Notes: a model not told the origin generated them from the letters alone. 64,000 bases of DNA from Amorphoplanes digitatis (GCF_014205335.1 NZ_JACHNH010000001.1:6690501-6754500), one strand, 5' to 3'. Shown: positions 17,401 through 26,091, numbered from the stretch's first letter. Made by a program: numbers and translations.

Positions 17401-17429
17401 GCAACCTTTACCGTGCTCCAGGGCGTAAG
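17401..17429 (+). promoter_or_regulatory. Candidate ECF-type promoter before the sigma gene
   Basis: GCAACC at 17401-17406 and CGTAAG at 17424-17429, 17 nt apart. The AAC-type -35 and CGT-type -10 elements fit promoters recognised by SigE-family ECF sigmas, suggesting autoregulation. Position is 40 nt before the sigma ATG. Confidence 0.45.
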
Positions 17430-17468
17430 CAGTACTCGTGAAGTTGAGATCAAGGATGCGGGGGGCTG

Positions 17469-17990
17469 ATGCGCGATCGTGAGGACGAGGAGGTTACGGC
17501 CTTCGTCCGGGCGCGTTACGGACCGTTGCTTCGGACCGCCTATCTGCTGTGCGGCGATCGAGGGAAGGCCGAGGACCTGGTCCAGACGGCGTTGGCCAAG
17601 ACGGTAGTGGCGTGGCCTCGGCTGCAAGGCGCGGAAGGTATCGATCGCTACGTGCAGCGAATTCTGGTCAATACCTATGTGACCTCGCGGCGGCGCCGGT
17701 CCTGGTGGGAGCAGCCCCTGGGTCGCCTGGTGGAGAGTCGAGCGCGGGACGAGTACGTAGGGGTGGAGCAGCGAGACTGGCTACGCCGAGCACTGGAAGG
17801 GCTACCGGCACGCCAGCGTGCTGCGGTCGTTCTGCGCTTCTATGAGGACCTGTCCGAGCAGGAAGCGTCGCACGCGCTGGGCTGTTCGGTCGGCACGGTC
17901 AAGAGTCTTTCGTCAAGGGGCCTGCAGACACTGCGCAAGCGGTGGGTCGAGGTCGACACTGTGGCCGAACACGAGGTGCGATATGCATAG
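17469..17990 (+). CDS. ECF sigma factor, SigE family
   Basis: 173 residues. Region 2 at about 8-75 (FVRARYGPLLRTAYLLCGD, AEDLVQTALAKTVVAW) and region 4 at about 110-160 (LPARQRAAVVLRFYEDLSEQ, LGCSVGTVKSLSSRGLQTL). The pattern is the actinobacterial SigE-family (SigE-like TIGR02983 group), whose genes are followed by a membrane protein that acts as anti-sigma or effector. ATG with GGGGGG 3-8 nt upstream. Its base composition is less GC-rich than the flanking housekeeping genes, consistent with an acquired unit. The next gene starts 8 nt before its stop. Confidence 0.85.
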   Translation: MRDREDEEVTAFVRARYGPLLRTAYLLCGDRGKAEDLVQTALAKTVVAWPRLQGAEGIDRYVQRILVNTYVTSRRRRSWWEQPLGRLVESRARDEYVGVEQRDWLRRALEGLPARQRAAVVLRFYEDLSEQEASHALGCSVGTVKSLSSRGLQTLRKRWVEVDTVAEHEVRYA

Positions 17991-19263
17991 CCCGACAGAG
18001 TTGCGCGACGGTCTGATCGAGCTGGCCGAGCCGGTGATACCCATCGAGGGCTACGAAGACGGAGTCATGCGGCGGGCACGCCGGCTTCGTGGACGGCGGC
18101 GTATCGCCACCGGAGCGGCGGCCGCGGTGTGCGTGGCGTTGCTGGTGACGATGTTTCGAGTGGTCGGCGTCGGGTCCACGCCGCAACTTGCCGCGGCGAC
18201 CCCGGACGGCCCGTTCCTGGGCTGGTCCTCTGTGGGCGACGTTGACGCCGCCCTGGTGCGTGAGGCAACTGATACCTGGGACCGGACCGCCTCGACAGGT
18301 CCGCACTCTGGCGTTCGAACTCTGGTGGCGACGCGGGATCGACTCCTGCACTCGGTGGTCGTGCTTCAGGGCTACGACAAGCAGGGCGCGGCACGGTTGG
18401 CGTTCTTCACAAGTGATGTGAGCGCGGCGGATGCCTTGCGGTTGCGGGCCGATCGGCCGTCGCCCGACCCGGTGAACACCAAGGTGATCAGTCTGGTCAG
18501 TCCTCGGTTGACCGGGCCGGCGGGAACCCTCAGCACGGATCCCTGGGGTACCTACGCCATCGCCGTCGTCATGCCAGGCGTTACCGCGGTGCGGGTATCA
18601 AGCACTGCGATCGACGAACAAATGATAGGGACACCCGACGCACCCACCAGTCGCCTCGCTGTAAAGAGCCTCCCGCTCGCTGCGACTGCGCAGACGACCG
18701 CCATCGCCGGTTTCATCACAGCGAAACTACCCTTCGCCAAAGCGACAAAGGTGTTCGAGGAACCAGGCGAGGACGGCGCCGACGGCGACGCGCGGGCTGT
18801 ACCCGCCGAGGTGGTCAGCAGGACCGGCCAGCAGATGGTCGTGGTGTTCCCGAAGGGCCAGGCGGTGCGGCAGGGGCAGCTCGCTGTCGTAGCCGAGGGT
18901 CTGGTTGGACGCGTCACCGCAGTCGATGCCGCTCGCGGCGAAGCCACTGTCGACTTGGTCACCAGTACCGGATTCGCCGGCGAGGTCTACACCAATATCA
19001 GTAATGTGCCGGGTTCCGGGCGTGGGACCGGACAGAAGCTGGTCATGGAGCGCATTCCGGCAGGTGGCGAGGTCTTCCAGGGTAACCGTGTCTTGATGCC
19101 GGATCCATCCCAGGAAAACAATCAGGTGGGCGCTGTCACGATCGGGCGAGCGTCCGCCGAAAAGGCGGTGGACGCAAGCACGGTAGAACTCACGCCGACG
19201 GCGGACCTATCCCACCTGGAGAAGGTGTTCATAATGACGCCGTTCACTGTGGGCCCCCGCTAA
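17983..19263 (+). CDS. Membrane-anchored partner of the ECF sigma, with MreC-like segment
   Basis: 426 residues. Short cytoplasmic N-terminus (1-40) with a basic stop RRARRLRGRRR, one membrane helix (about 41-63), then an exported part of about 360 residues. The N-terminal 40 residues are in the place of an anti-sigma domain but carry no zinc-finger HxxxCxxC. Residues about 305-350 contain AEGLVGRVTAVDAARGEATV, close to the beta-domain of MreC (GLVGRVxxV), which in MreC binds cell-wall synthesis partners. Overlaps the sigma stop (ATG at 17983, RBS GAGGTG 5 nt upstream). Likely an envelope sensor that controls the sigma; inferred from context. A strong terminator follows. Confidence 0.65.
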   Translation: MHSPTELRDGLIELAEPVIPIEGYEDGVMRRARRLRGRRRIATGAAAAVCVALLVTMFRVVGVGSTPQLAAATPDGPFLGWSSVGDVDAALVREATDTWDRTASTGPHSGVRTLVATRDRLLHSVVVLQGYDKQGAARLAFFTSDVSAADALRLRADRPSPDPVNTKVISLVSPRLTGPAGTLSTDPWGTYAIAVVMPGVTAVRVSSTAIDEQMIGTPDAPTSRLAVKSLPLAATAQTTAIAGFITAKLPFAKATKVFEEPGEDGADGDARAVPAEVVSRTGQQMVVVFPKGQAVRQGQLAVVAEGLVGRVTAVDAARGEATVDLVTSTGFAGEVYTNISNVPGSGRGTGQKLVMERIPAGGEVFQGNRVLMPDPSQENNQVGAVTIGRASAEKAVDASTVELTPTADLSHLEKVFIMTPFTVGPR

Positions 19264-19267
19264 CGCC

Positions 19268-19302
19268 AGAACGCGCGGAGGCGAGTCGCCTCCGCGCGTT
19301 CT
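19268..19302. terminator. 17-bp perfect hairpin, bidirectional terminator
   Basis: AGAACGCGCGGAGGCGA (19268-19284) is exactly complementary to TCGCCTCCGCGCGTTCT (19286-19302). It follows the sigma/membrane unit and also ends the convergent small secreted-protein gene. Confidence 0.85.
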
Positions 19303-19342
19303 GAACGCTGGAATCAATGATCAGGGATACCGGACCTGACCC

Positions 19343-19549
19343 TTACCGTCGACGTACGTCTGAGTGAAGCTCCCCAATCACCTTCATGGTCACGTTCGGC
19401 GGCAGAGAGGCCCGCACTGCGGCGTTGTTCGCCTCGATGATCGACTGATCGGCGGCCGTCGGCGCCGCAGGTGCCGCCTGAGCCGGACCGACCAACATCA
19501 GCAGTCCCGCGGTCGTAGCAGCGGCAGCCCCGAGCGCTCGGACCGGCAT
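19343..19549 (-). CDS. Small secreted peptide, possibly frameshifted
   Basis: 68 residues as read. A clear signal peptide: GAAAATTAGLLMLVGPAQA, with a likely cut after AQA (about residue 26). The mature part contains DQSIIEANNAAVRASLPPNV. After MKVIG the frame ends in LHSDVRRR; removing one G from the GGGG run (19372-19375) would instead give SFTQTYVDGKGQVRYP and a stop at 19321-19323, which looks more like a natural secreted C-terminus. So the gene is either this 68-residue form or a frameshifted longer one. No family recognised. It faces the sigma operon across a shared terminator. Confidence 0.5.
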   Translation of the reverse strand: MPVRALGAAAATTAGLLMLVGPAQAAPAAPTAADQSIIEANNAAVRASLPPNVTMKVIGELHSDVRRR

Positions 19550-19861
19550 GTCAGTGCGCGGACCTCATACCGGTGCCGAGGCCGGCGGAGGTTGTTCCCG
19601 CAGCCGCCAGTCCGCTCCTTGTAAAGGCGCGACGAGAGTCGTGGCGCGCCTTGTCGAGCTTGGAGGCCATAAGCCACAGGGATCCACCTAATCCGAAGGC
19701 GACTTCCTACCCGTGGGGGAGGTTCAACGGGCGCGCTCCACCCCAGAGATCTCTCCTCTGACGCATGGCGAGTACCTCGTTGAGATGAGCGACAATCCGG
19801 TGCCGGGAACTCTGGTCCTTGTCACCGAGCCACCGCCCTGGCTAATCCACCCGCAGGCACT
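19550..19861. other. Intergenic, no gene supported
   Basis: Mixed lower-GC sequence. Short ORFs on both strands lack ribosome-binding sites and coding character. Nothing recognisable. Confidence 0.5.
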
Positions 19862-20047
19862 TTAAAGGCCGGGAGGCCGCCCAACGGCCACGCGGGTTGG
19901 CTCATCGCGGTTAAGCCTCCTCCACGCCAGACCGGCGCCATCGGTAAAAGATGCCGACGCGAGTATGCGATCCTTTAGTTCCTCAATTCTCGGATTATCG
20001 GGAACGTTGAAATGCCATTCCAATGGTCTTGGGTGATCAAATATCAC
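19862..20047 (-). CDS. Short ORF of uncertain status
   Basis: 61 residues, GTG start at 20047 within the sequence GGAGGTGATATTTG. Codon use is not the usual G/C-ending pattern of the window (many A/T third positions), so this is either foreign DNA or non-coding. The amino-acid sequence looks protein-like (EELKDRILASASFTDGAG) but matches nothing I recognise. A TTGACA lies about 20 nt upstream of the start on the minus strand. Low confidence that it is expressed. Confidence 0.25.
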   Translation of the reverse strand: MIFDHPRPLEWHFNVPDNPRIEELKDRILASASFTDGAGLAWRRLNRDEPTRVAVGRPPGL

Positions 20048-20288
20048 CTCCGCAGCCTGTCAAGGCAATCCCTACACCGGTCCAGCCATCTACGCTACTG
20101 CCAAGCGCCTTGACCGCCGTGGCGTAGACTATTCGACCCTGCCCGGTCTGAGCATCGACCCTGTCCTCATGCCAAGTCCGTTGCTCACGACGCAAAGCAG
20201 CGATTCGGGCAGCCGGCAGAAGCTGTCGCTGCGGCCTCTCCTGCGGTCATGGTCGAGACACGCGTAGGTCACCGGATGCGTCTCGCTC

Positions 20289-20801
20289 TTACCCCGCGGT
20301 GATCTCGGCGTTCGTTGTGCTGGGCGACCCGGGTAGGGCCGACACGGCAAGGGCTTCTGCCACGGCCTCGTTGATCCTGCCGCTGTACCCCGATGAAGTG
20401 AATAGGTCCTGCAGAGCGGGCTGGAACGTGATCCCGACCGAGTCGGTCAGCTTGCGATCGCTCATCGCCGCAGTGGCGTAGCCGTTGAACGGGCAGTGCG
20501 GCTTCTGCCTGGTCGGCACTCGATCAGGCAGGCGACTGAAGGAGGCCAGACGCCCCCAGAAAATCGGTCCCTGGCCGCCGCTGATCGAGGATGACAGGCC
20601 CACGCGCCAGTCGAGGCGCCGCCGCACCAAACGTCGGCGGCGGTGGGTCGCCGCGAATTGCGGGGTGTGGGCGAGTTCGTACATCCGATGCAAGTCAACC
20701 AGACCCTTCGGGACGCCTCGCAGGCCATTGGGATAGATCCGCAGCAGGTGCTCGGTGCCCGCCCGGCTTTCGTCGGTGCACCTCCCCGCTACCAGACGCA
20801 C
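20289..20801 (-). CDS. Hypothetical ORF, probable gene remnant
   Basis: 170 residues as read from a GTG at 20801. The frame stays open and protein-like further upstream to about 20930 (FPTAFVDRAGELAAVSF, FHVGHSGTAEVRLVAG), without an ATG, which suggests a 5'-truncated gene. The middle is Arg-rich (THRRRRLVRRRLDWR) and the end reads LTDSVGITFQPALQDLF. No family recognised. Its neighbours are the decayed 19.5-20.3 kb stretch and, upstream on the same strand, the ABC exporter gene end (20954). Function cannot be proposed. Confidence 0.3.
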   Translation of the reverse strand: MRLVAGRCTDESRAGTEHLLRIYPNGLRGVPKGLVDLHRMYELAHTPQFAATHRRRRLVRRRLDWRVGLSSSISGGQGPIFWGRLASFSRLPDRVPTRQKPHCPFNGYATAAMSDRKLTDSVGITFQPALQDLFTSSGYSGRINEAVAEALAVSALPGSPSTTNAEITAG

Positions 20802-20953
20802 CTCGGCGGTGCCGGAATGGCCGACATGGAACGGTGCGGCCGCGAAGGAGACCGCGGCTAGTTCGCCTGCCCGGTCGACGAACGCGGTTGGGAAGTCGAC
20901 GGTGCTGCACCGTTCGTCGCCGAGGCGACAGGTTGAGAGGCCGGCGCCCCGGG

Positions 20954-22903
20954 TCAGGGCTCGATCGGGTGGGAGGCGGTGACGATGATCGGTTCGGGCT
21001 CGGCCAGGTAAGGGACGGCGGGGCTGTCCGCGACCGCGAACTGGGTGCGGTAGAGCTCGGCGTAGAGGCCGCCGGCCGTGACCAGGTCGGTGTGGCGGCC
21101 GCGTTCGACGATGCGGCCGGCGTCGAGGACCAGGATCTGGTCGGCGTCGCGGACCGTCGACAGGCGGTGGGCGATGACCAGGGCCGTCCGGCCCTCGAGG
21201 GCGACCGACAGCGCGCGCTGGACGGCGGCCTCCGACTCGCTGTCGAGGTGGGCCGTCGCCTCGTCGAGGATCACGATCGAGGGCTGCTTGAGCAGCAGCC
21301 GGGCGATCGCGAGGCGCTGCTTCTCGCCGCCCGAGAAGCGGTAGCCGCGCTCACCCACCATCGTGTCCAGGCCCTCGGGCAGCGAGCGGACCAGGTCGGC
21401 GACCTGTGCGCCGCTCAGCGCCGCCCACATCTCCTCCTCGGTCGCCTCGGGCCGGGCGTAGCGCAGGTTCTCCGCGATCGTCTCGTGGAACAGGTGTGAG
21501 TCCTGGGTGACGACGCCGATGGTGTCCCGCAGCGAGTCCAGCGTGGCGTCGCGGACGTCGACGCCGCCGACGCGGACCGCGCCCTCGGTCACGTCGTAGA
21601 CCCGGGAGACCAGCATCGAGGTGGTCGACTTGCCGGCGCCGGACGGGCCGACCAGCGCGACCATCTGCCCGGGCTCGACGGTGAAGTCGACGCCGCGCAG
21701 CACCGGCGTGTTCTCCGTGCGATCGAGCGCGACCACGTCCTCCAGCGTCGCCAGCGAGACCTGGTCGGCGCTCGGGTAGCGGAAGTGCACGTCGCGGAAC
21801 TCGACGAGGCCCGCGCCGGCCGGGATCGCCACCGCGCCGGGCTTCTCCTCGATGCCCGGCTTCAGGTCAAGGACCTCGAAGACCCGGTCGAAGGAGACCA
21901 GCGCGCTCATCACGTCGACGCGCACGTTGCTCAGCGCGGTCAGCGGGCCGTACAGGCGGGTGAGCAGCAGTGCCAGGGTGACCACGGTGCCGGCGGTGAC
22001 GCTGCCGGTGACCGCGAGCCAGCCGCCGAGCCCGTAGGTCAGTGCCTGCGCGAGCGAGGCGACGAGCAGCATCGCGACGAAGAAGGTGCGGGAGTACATC
22101 GCCTGCTCGACGCCGATGTCGCGGACCCGCTTGGCGCGCTCGCCGAAGCGAGCCGCCTCGGCGCCGGGCCGGCCGAAGAGCTTGACCAGCAGGGCGCCGG
22201 AGACGTTGAAGCGCTCGGTCATCGTCGCGTTCATCTTCGCGTCAAGGTTGTAGGACTCGCGGGTGATCTCGGCGAGCTTCTTGCCGACCCGGCGCGCGGG
22301 GATGACGAACACCGGGAGGAGCACCAGCGAGAGCACGGTGATCTGCCAGGAGAGGCTGAACATCACGGCCGCGGTGAGCACGAGCTGGATCACGTTGCTG
22401 ACCACGCCGGACAGCGTCGAGGTGAACGCGCGCTGCGCGCCGGTGACGTCGTTGTTGAGCCGGCTGACCAGCGCGCCGGTCTGTGTCCGGGTGAAGAACT
22501 GGAGCGGCATGCGCTGGACGTGGTCGTAGACCTGGGTGCGCAGGTCGAGGATGATGCCCTCACCGATGCGCGCCGAATACCACCGCTGGGCCAGTGACAG
22601 GAACGCGTCGACGACCGCGAGGCCCGCGATGGTGAAGGCGATCTTGATCACCGTGGCCGCCGCGTCGGGGCCGCCGGCGGTGATCGCGTTTACCACGTGG
22701 CCGGCCAGCACCGGGGTCGCGACGCCGATGCCGGCCGCGAACACGACGGTGATCAGGAAGACCACGATGTCGCGCCGGTATGGGCGCGCGAACTGTAGGA
22801 TGCGCCGGGTCGTGCCCCTGCTGAGCTGGTGTTTCGACACACGCTCGGAATTCTGGATCGAGCGCAGCATCATCCAGCTGGAGCCGCTGGACATCGGGCC
22901 CAT
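20954..22903 (-). CDS. ABC exporter, fused membrane and ATPase domains
   Basis: 649 residues. Six-helix transmembrane domain (about 35-330) followed by a nucleotide-binding domain (about 370-610): Walker A GPSGAGKST, signature RFSGGEKQRLAIARLLL (FSGGE instead of LSGGQ), Walker B IVILDEATAHLD, H-loop VIAHRLST. It works as a homodimer or with another half transporter; the substrate is unknown (lipid, drug or peptide). Compared with most family members there is an insertion between strands near residue 365 (ATLEDVVALDRTENTP). Start: the ATG at 22903 has GGAGGTGA 5 nt upstream, so the start is firm. Stands alone; the enoyl-CoA hydratase gene is 93 nt upstream on the same strand. Confidence 0.92.
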   Translation of the reverse strand: MGPMSSGSSWMMLRSIQNSERVSKHQLSRGTTRRILQFARPYRRDIVVFLITVVFAAGIGVATPVLAGHVVNAITAGGPDAAATVIKIAFTIAGLAVVDAFLSLAQRWYSARIGEGIILDLRTQVYDHVQRMPLQFFTRTQTGALVSRLNNDVTGAQRAFTSTLSGVVSNVIQLVLTAAVMFSLSWQITVLSLVLLPVFVIPARRVGKKLAEITRESYNLDAKMNATMTERFNVSGALLVKLFGRPGAEAARFGERAKRVRDIGVEQAMYSRTFFVAMLLVASLAQALTYGLGGWLAVTGSVTAGTVVTLALLLTRLYGPLTALSNVRVDVMSALVSFDRVFEVLDLKPGIEEKPGAVAIPAGAGLVEFRDVHFRYPSADQVSLATLEDVVALDRTENTPVLRGVDFTVEPGQMVALVGPSGAGKSTTSMLVSRVYDVTEGAVRVGGVDVRDATLDSLRDTIGVVTQDSHLFHETIAENLRYARPEATEEEMWAALSGAQVADLVRSLPEGLDTMVGERGYRFSGGEKQRLAIARLLLKQPSIVILDEATAHLDSESEAAVQRALSVALEGRTALVIAHRLSTVRDADQILVLDAGRIVERGRHTDLVTAGGLYAELYRTQFAVADSPAVPYLAEPEPIIVTASHPIEP

Positions 22904-22995
22904 GTGTCACCTCCCGGGCGTCTTGAACCGCAGGCAACAGTGTGCCCGCTGGGTATGACAACCCGAGAGGTAACCGGTTTCTTCCTGTTGGGTCC

Positions 22996-23775
22996 TTACT
23001 CGCTGCCGATCAGGTCGCGCAGGCGGCGGGTCTGCGCCTCCCGCTCGGCCCGGTCCTGCTCGGCGTACGAGCGCTGTGGCGCTCCGGCGAGCAGGGCCTT
23101 GATCTCCGCGACGGCGCCGGCGTCGCCGGCCAGCGTGGCTGCGGCCAGGTCGGTGACCGCGCCCGCCAGGTCGGCGACGGGCACGACGGCGGTGGCCAGA
23201 CCGATCCGGTCCGCCTCTTGCGCCGAGATCCGTCGGCCGGTCACGCAGATCTCCAGCGCCCGGGACACCCCGACGAGTTCCGCCAGGCGCTTGGTCCCGC
23301 CGAGATCCGGTACAAGGCCGAGGGTCACCTCGGCCATCGAGAAGCGCGCGTCGTCGGCGAGAACCCGGAAGTCGCAGTTCAACGCCAACTGAAATCCCGC
23401 GCCGATAGCGTGGCCCTGTACGGCCGCGATGGTGACGAGCGACGGACGTCGTAACCAGGTGAACGCTTCCTGGAAGCCGGCAATGCGTTCGGCACACTCT
23501 TCCGGAGACAACCGGGCCAGTACGGGCAGCGAAGAATCGCCGTCACCCCTGGCTACCGACAAGTCGAGTCCCGCGGAAAAGGCGCGTCCTTCGCCGCGGA
23601 CAATGACGACTCGTACATCTCCCGGTAATTTCCGGGATATATTGCCGAGCTCCGACCACATGGCCGGAGTCTGTGCATTGAGCACATCGGGCCGGCACAA
23701 CGTCACCGTTGCGACCGGCCCGTCCTGGTCATACCGAACGCCTACGTCGGACCCGGGTGATGCACTGGTCGTCAC
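22996..23775 (-). CDS. Enoyl-CoA hydratase/isomerase family protein
   Basis: 259 residues, crotonase fold. Oxyanion-hole segments GRAFSAGLDLS and GHAIGAGFQLAL are clear. The region MAEVTLGLVPDLGGTKRL has Glu at the first catalytic position (AEV) and Asp instead of the second Glu (PDLGG), a variation seen in isomerases as well as hydratases. So the reaction on an acyl-CoA is likely but hydration is not certain. The C-terminal helix ends QTRRLRDLIGSE. The ATG overlaps the stop of the small HTH gene upstream (ATGA), meaning both are on one mRNA. Confidence 0.85.
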   Translation of the reverse strand: MTTSASPGSDVGVRYDQDGPVATVTLCRPDVLNAQTPAMWSELGNISRKLPGDVRVVIVRGEGRAFSAGLDLSVARGDGDSSLPVLARLSPEECAERIAGFQEAFTWLRRPSLVTIAAVQGHAIGAGFQLALNCDFRVLADDARFSMAEVTLGLVPDLGGTKRLAELVGVSRALEICVTGRRISAQEADRIGLATAVVPVADLAGAVTDLAAATLAGDAGAVAEIKALLAGAPQRSYAEQDRAEREAQTRRLRDLIGSE

Positions 23776-23999
23776 GCCTTCTTGCGACGACGGGCGCCGC
23801 CGCGCTGGCGAAGCTGAACGCCCGACTCGGTGAGCACCCGGTGCACGAATCCGTAGGACCGCCCGGTCGAGGCGGCCAACGCGCGAATGCTCTCCCCGGA
23901 CGTGTAACGCTTCACCAGGTCTTTGGCGAGCGTCTGGCGCTCGCTTCCGACGATTCGACGACCCTTCTCAGTGCTGGTGGCTGTGCCCGTGGCTGCCAT
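23772..23999 (-). CDS. Small helix-turn-helix protein, conserved in Actinobacteria
   Basis: 75 residues: a variable N-terminus, then a compact HTH (about 22-62) with AKDLVKRYTSGESIRALA and GRSYGFVHRVLTESGV, and a very basic end RQRGGARRRKKA. Highly conserved small proteins of this type occur across filamentous Actinobacteria and one in Streptomyces is a nucleoid-associated protein; whether this is its ortholog I cannot tell. RBS GAGGA 6 nt before the ATG. Overlaps the enoyl-CoA hydratase start, an odd pairing for a DNA-binding protein. Confidence 0.75.
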   Translation of the reverse strand: MAATGTATSTEKGRRIVGSERQTLAKDLVKRYTSGESIRALAASTGRSYGFVHRVLTESGVQLRQRGGARRRKKA

Positions 24000-24486
24000 G
24001 TTGAATCCTCACGTCCCAGACTGTGCGGTTCGATACGGTCCCACCTATTAGACCGCCTCCAACGATCATGCGCTAGGTATCTTGGCTTAGCGAACGTGCC
24101 CAATTACCACTGTCAGGAACCCGACGGTCACCATGTGCATCAATGTCAGACCGATGGCTCCACACCCCGAAGCCGCCGGAAATCGGGTACCGGAGAGCGT
24201 TTCCCCGGTCCGGCCCGGGCCCGGCGTGGTATAGCGGGCCCGAGTCCAAGACCACCCGCTGAGCTGCACAAACATCAACTACGGCGGGGCCGGACAACGA
24301 TGTCACTCACTGTCTATACGGTGTTCACGCAGAGGCGCCGCGGCCGCCCGGAGCGGCGGGCACACCCGGGCACACCGCAACCCGGCTCCGTCGTGGGGTG
24401 ACCGGAGCCGGGCAGGAGTCGCACTGTCTGTGTGGGCACCAGTTGACAACTGACGATGCCGTTGATCCTGGATCAAACGATGGCGA
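24000..24486. other. Intergenic with promoter of the HTH gene and three palindromes
   Basis: No gene supported. Near the HTH gene there is the probable promoter (minus strand). Toward the ABC-F gene end: a GC hairpin (24381-24412), CAGTTGACAACTG (24440-24452) and TTGATCCTGGATCAA (24462-24476). Confidence 0.6.
24381..24412 (-). terminator. GC hairpin downstream of the ABC-F gene
   Basis: CCCGGCTCCG (24381-24390) and CGGAGCCGGG (24403-24412) are exact complements with a 12-nt loop, 75 nt past the ABC-F stop. Confidence 0.55.
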
Positions 24487-26091
24487 TCACGCCAGCTCGA
24501 CGAGCTCCAGCAGGTCGTCGCTCCACGCGTCCTCGTCGCCGTCGGGCAGCAGGATCGCCCGGTCCGGCTTCAGCGCCTGCACGGCACCGGCATCGTGCGT
24601 GACCAGCACGATCGCGCCCGGGTAGTTGGCGATGGCGTCGAGCACCTGCTCGCGGCTGATCGGGTCGAGGTTGTTCGTCGGCTCGTCCAGCAGCAGCACG
24701 TTGGCGCCCGAGCAGACCAGAGTCGCGAGCGCGAGCCGGGTCTTCTCGCCGCCGGAGAGCACCCCGGCGGGCTTGTCGACGTCGTCGCCGGAGAAGAGGA
24801 ACGCGCCCAGGATCTTCCGCAGGTCGGTGTCGGTCTGTTCCGCCGCGGCGCTGCGCATGTGCTCGAGGATCGTGCGGTCCACGTCCAGGGTCTCGTGCTC
24901 CTGTGCGTAGTAGCCGAGCCGCAGCCCGTGCCCCGGACGCACCTCGCCGGTGTCGGACTCCAGCAGGCCGCCGAGGATCCGCAGCAGCGTGGTCTTGCCC
25001 GCGCCGTTGAGGCCGAGGATGGCCACCCGCGAGCCGCGGTCCACCGCGACATCGACGTCGGCGAAGATCTCCAGCGAGCCGTACGACTTCGACAGTCCGT
25101 GCGCGGTGAGCGGGGTCTTGCCGCAGGCCGCGGGGCTGGGGAAGCGCACCTTGGCGACCCGGTCGGAGGTGCGGACCTCCTCGAGGCCGCCGAGCAGCTT
25201 CTCCGCGCGGCGGGCCATATTCTGCGCCGCGACGGTCTTGGTGGCCTTGGCCCGCATCTTGTCGGCCTGCGCCATCAGGGCGCCGGCCTTCTTCTCCGCG
25301 TTGGCCCGCTCGCGGCGGCGGCGGCGCTCGTCGGTCTCACGCTGGTTGAGGTAGGTCTTCCAGCCGACGTTGTACATATCGACGACGGCGCGGTTCGCGT
25401 CCAGGTACCAGACCCGGTTGACCACGGCGTCGAGCAGCTCGACGTCGTGGCTGATCACGATGAGGCCGCCCTTGTGCTGTGCGATGTAGCCACGCAGCCA
25501 GGTGATCGAGTCCTGGTCCAGGTGGTTGGTCGGCTCGTCGAGCAGCAGGATGCCCTTGCCGTTCTGGCCCGAGTTCTGGAACAGGATGCGGGCCAGCTCG
25601 ATGCGGCGGCGCTGGCCGCCGGAGAGCGTGCCGATCGTCTGCGCCAGCGCCCGGTCGGGCAGGCCCAGGTTCGAGCAGATCCGGGCGGCCTCGGCCTCGG
25701 CCGCGTAGCCGCCGAGGCTGGCGAACTGGTCCTCGAGCTGGCCGTACCGGCGGATGAGCTTCTCGTCGGTGCTCTCCTCGAGCTCGACCTCGAGCTTCTG
25801 CATCTCGGAGAGGAGCACGTCGAGGCCCCGGGCGGAGAGCACCCGGTCGCGGGCCGTCACGTTCAGGTCACCGGTTCGGGGGTCCTGCGGAAGGTAACCG
25901 ACCTCAACGGTACGGGTGACCTCCCCCGCGTACGGCTGGCCCTCGCCGGCCAGCACCTTGAGGGTGGTCGTCTTGCCGGCGCCGTTACGGCCGACCAGGC
26001 CGATGCGGTCGCCGGGCTGGACCCGCAGCGTGGTCGGGGAGATCAGGATCCGGGAGCCCGCACGCAGTTCGAGTCCGGTGGCGGTAATCAT
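24487..26091 (-). CDS. ABC-F family ATPase
   Basis: 534 residues, two nucleotide-binding domains and no membrane segments. First domain: GRNGAGKTT, LSGGQRRRIELARIL, LLLDEPTNHLD; second: GLNGAGKTT, LSGGEKTRLALATL, LLLDEPTNNLD. Between them (about 225-320) is a charged linker rich in Arg and Lys (RRRRRERANAEKKAG), the P-site tRNA interaction motif region of ABC-F proteins. These act on the ribosome in translation factor or antibiotic-protection roles. This one fits the housekeeping actinobacterial group rather than a resistance protein, but the linker length alone does not prove that. ATG at 26091 gives the usual MITATGLEL start. Confidence 0.9.
   Translation of the reverse strand: MITATGLELRAGSRILISPTTLRVQPGDRIGLVGRNGAGKTTTLKVLAGEGQPYAGEVTRTVEVGYLPQDPRTGDLNVTARDRVLSARGLDVLLSEMQKLEVELEESTDEKLIRRYGQLEDQFASLGGYAAEAEAARICSNLGLPDRALAQTIGTLSGGQRRRIELARILFQNSGQNGKGILLLDEPTNHLDQDSITWLRGYIAQHKGGLIVISHDVELLDAVVNRVWYLDANRAVVDMYNVGWKTYLNQRETDERRRRRERANAEKKAGALMAQADKMRAKATKTVAAQNMARRAEKLLGGLEEVRTSDRVAKVRFPSPAACGKTPLTAHGLSKSYGSLEIFADVDVAVDRGSRVAILGLNGAGKTTLLRILGGLLESDTGEVRPGHGLRLGYYAQEHETLDVDRTILEHMRSAAAEQTDTDLRKILGAFLFSGDDVDKPAGVLSGGEKTRLALATLVCSGANVLLLDEPTNNLDPISREQVLDAIANYPGAIVLVTHDAGAVQALKPDRAILLPDGDEDAWSDDLLELVELA

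Noticed and set aside
16602..17627. 341-codon minus-strand ORF covering the remnant region
   Set aside because: It crosses the CmtR/CDF remnant antisense and its only recognisable part is the DcuA-like fragment already reported. No start or domain for the rest.
20591..21499. Plus-strand 302-codon ORF across the ABC exporter end
   Set aside because: Mostly antisense to the exporter ATPase domain; no motif.
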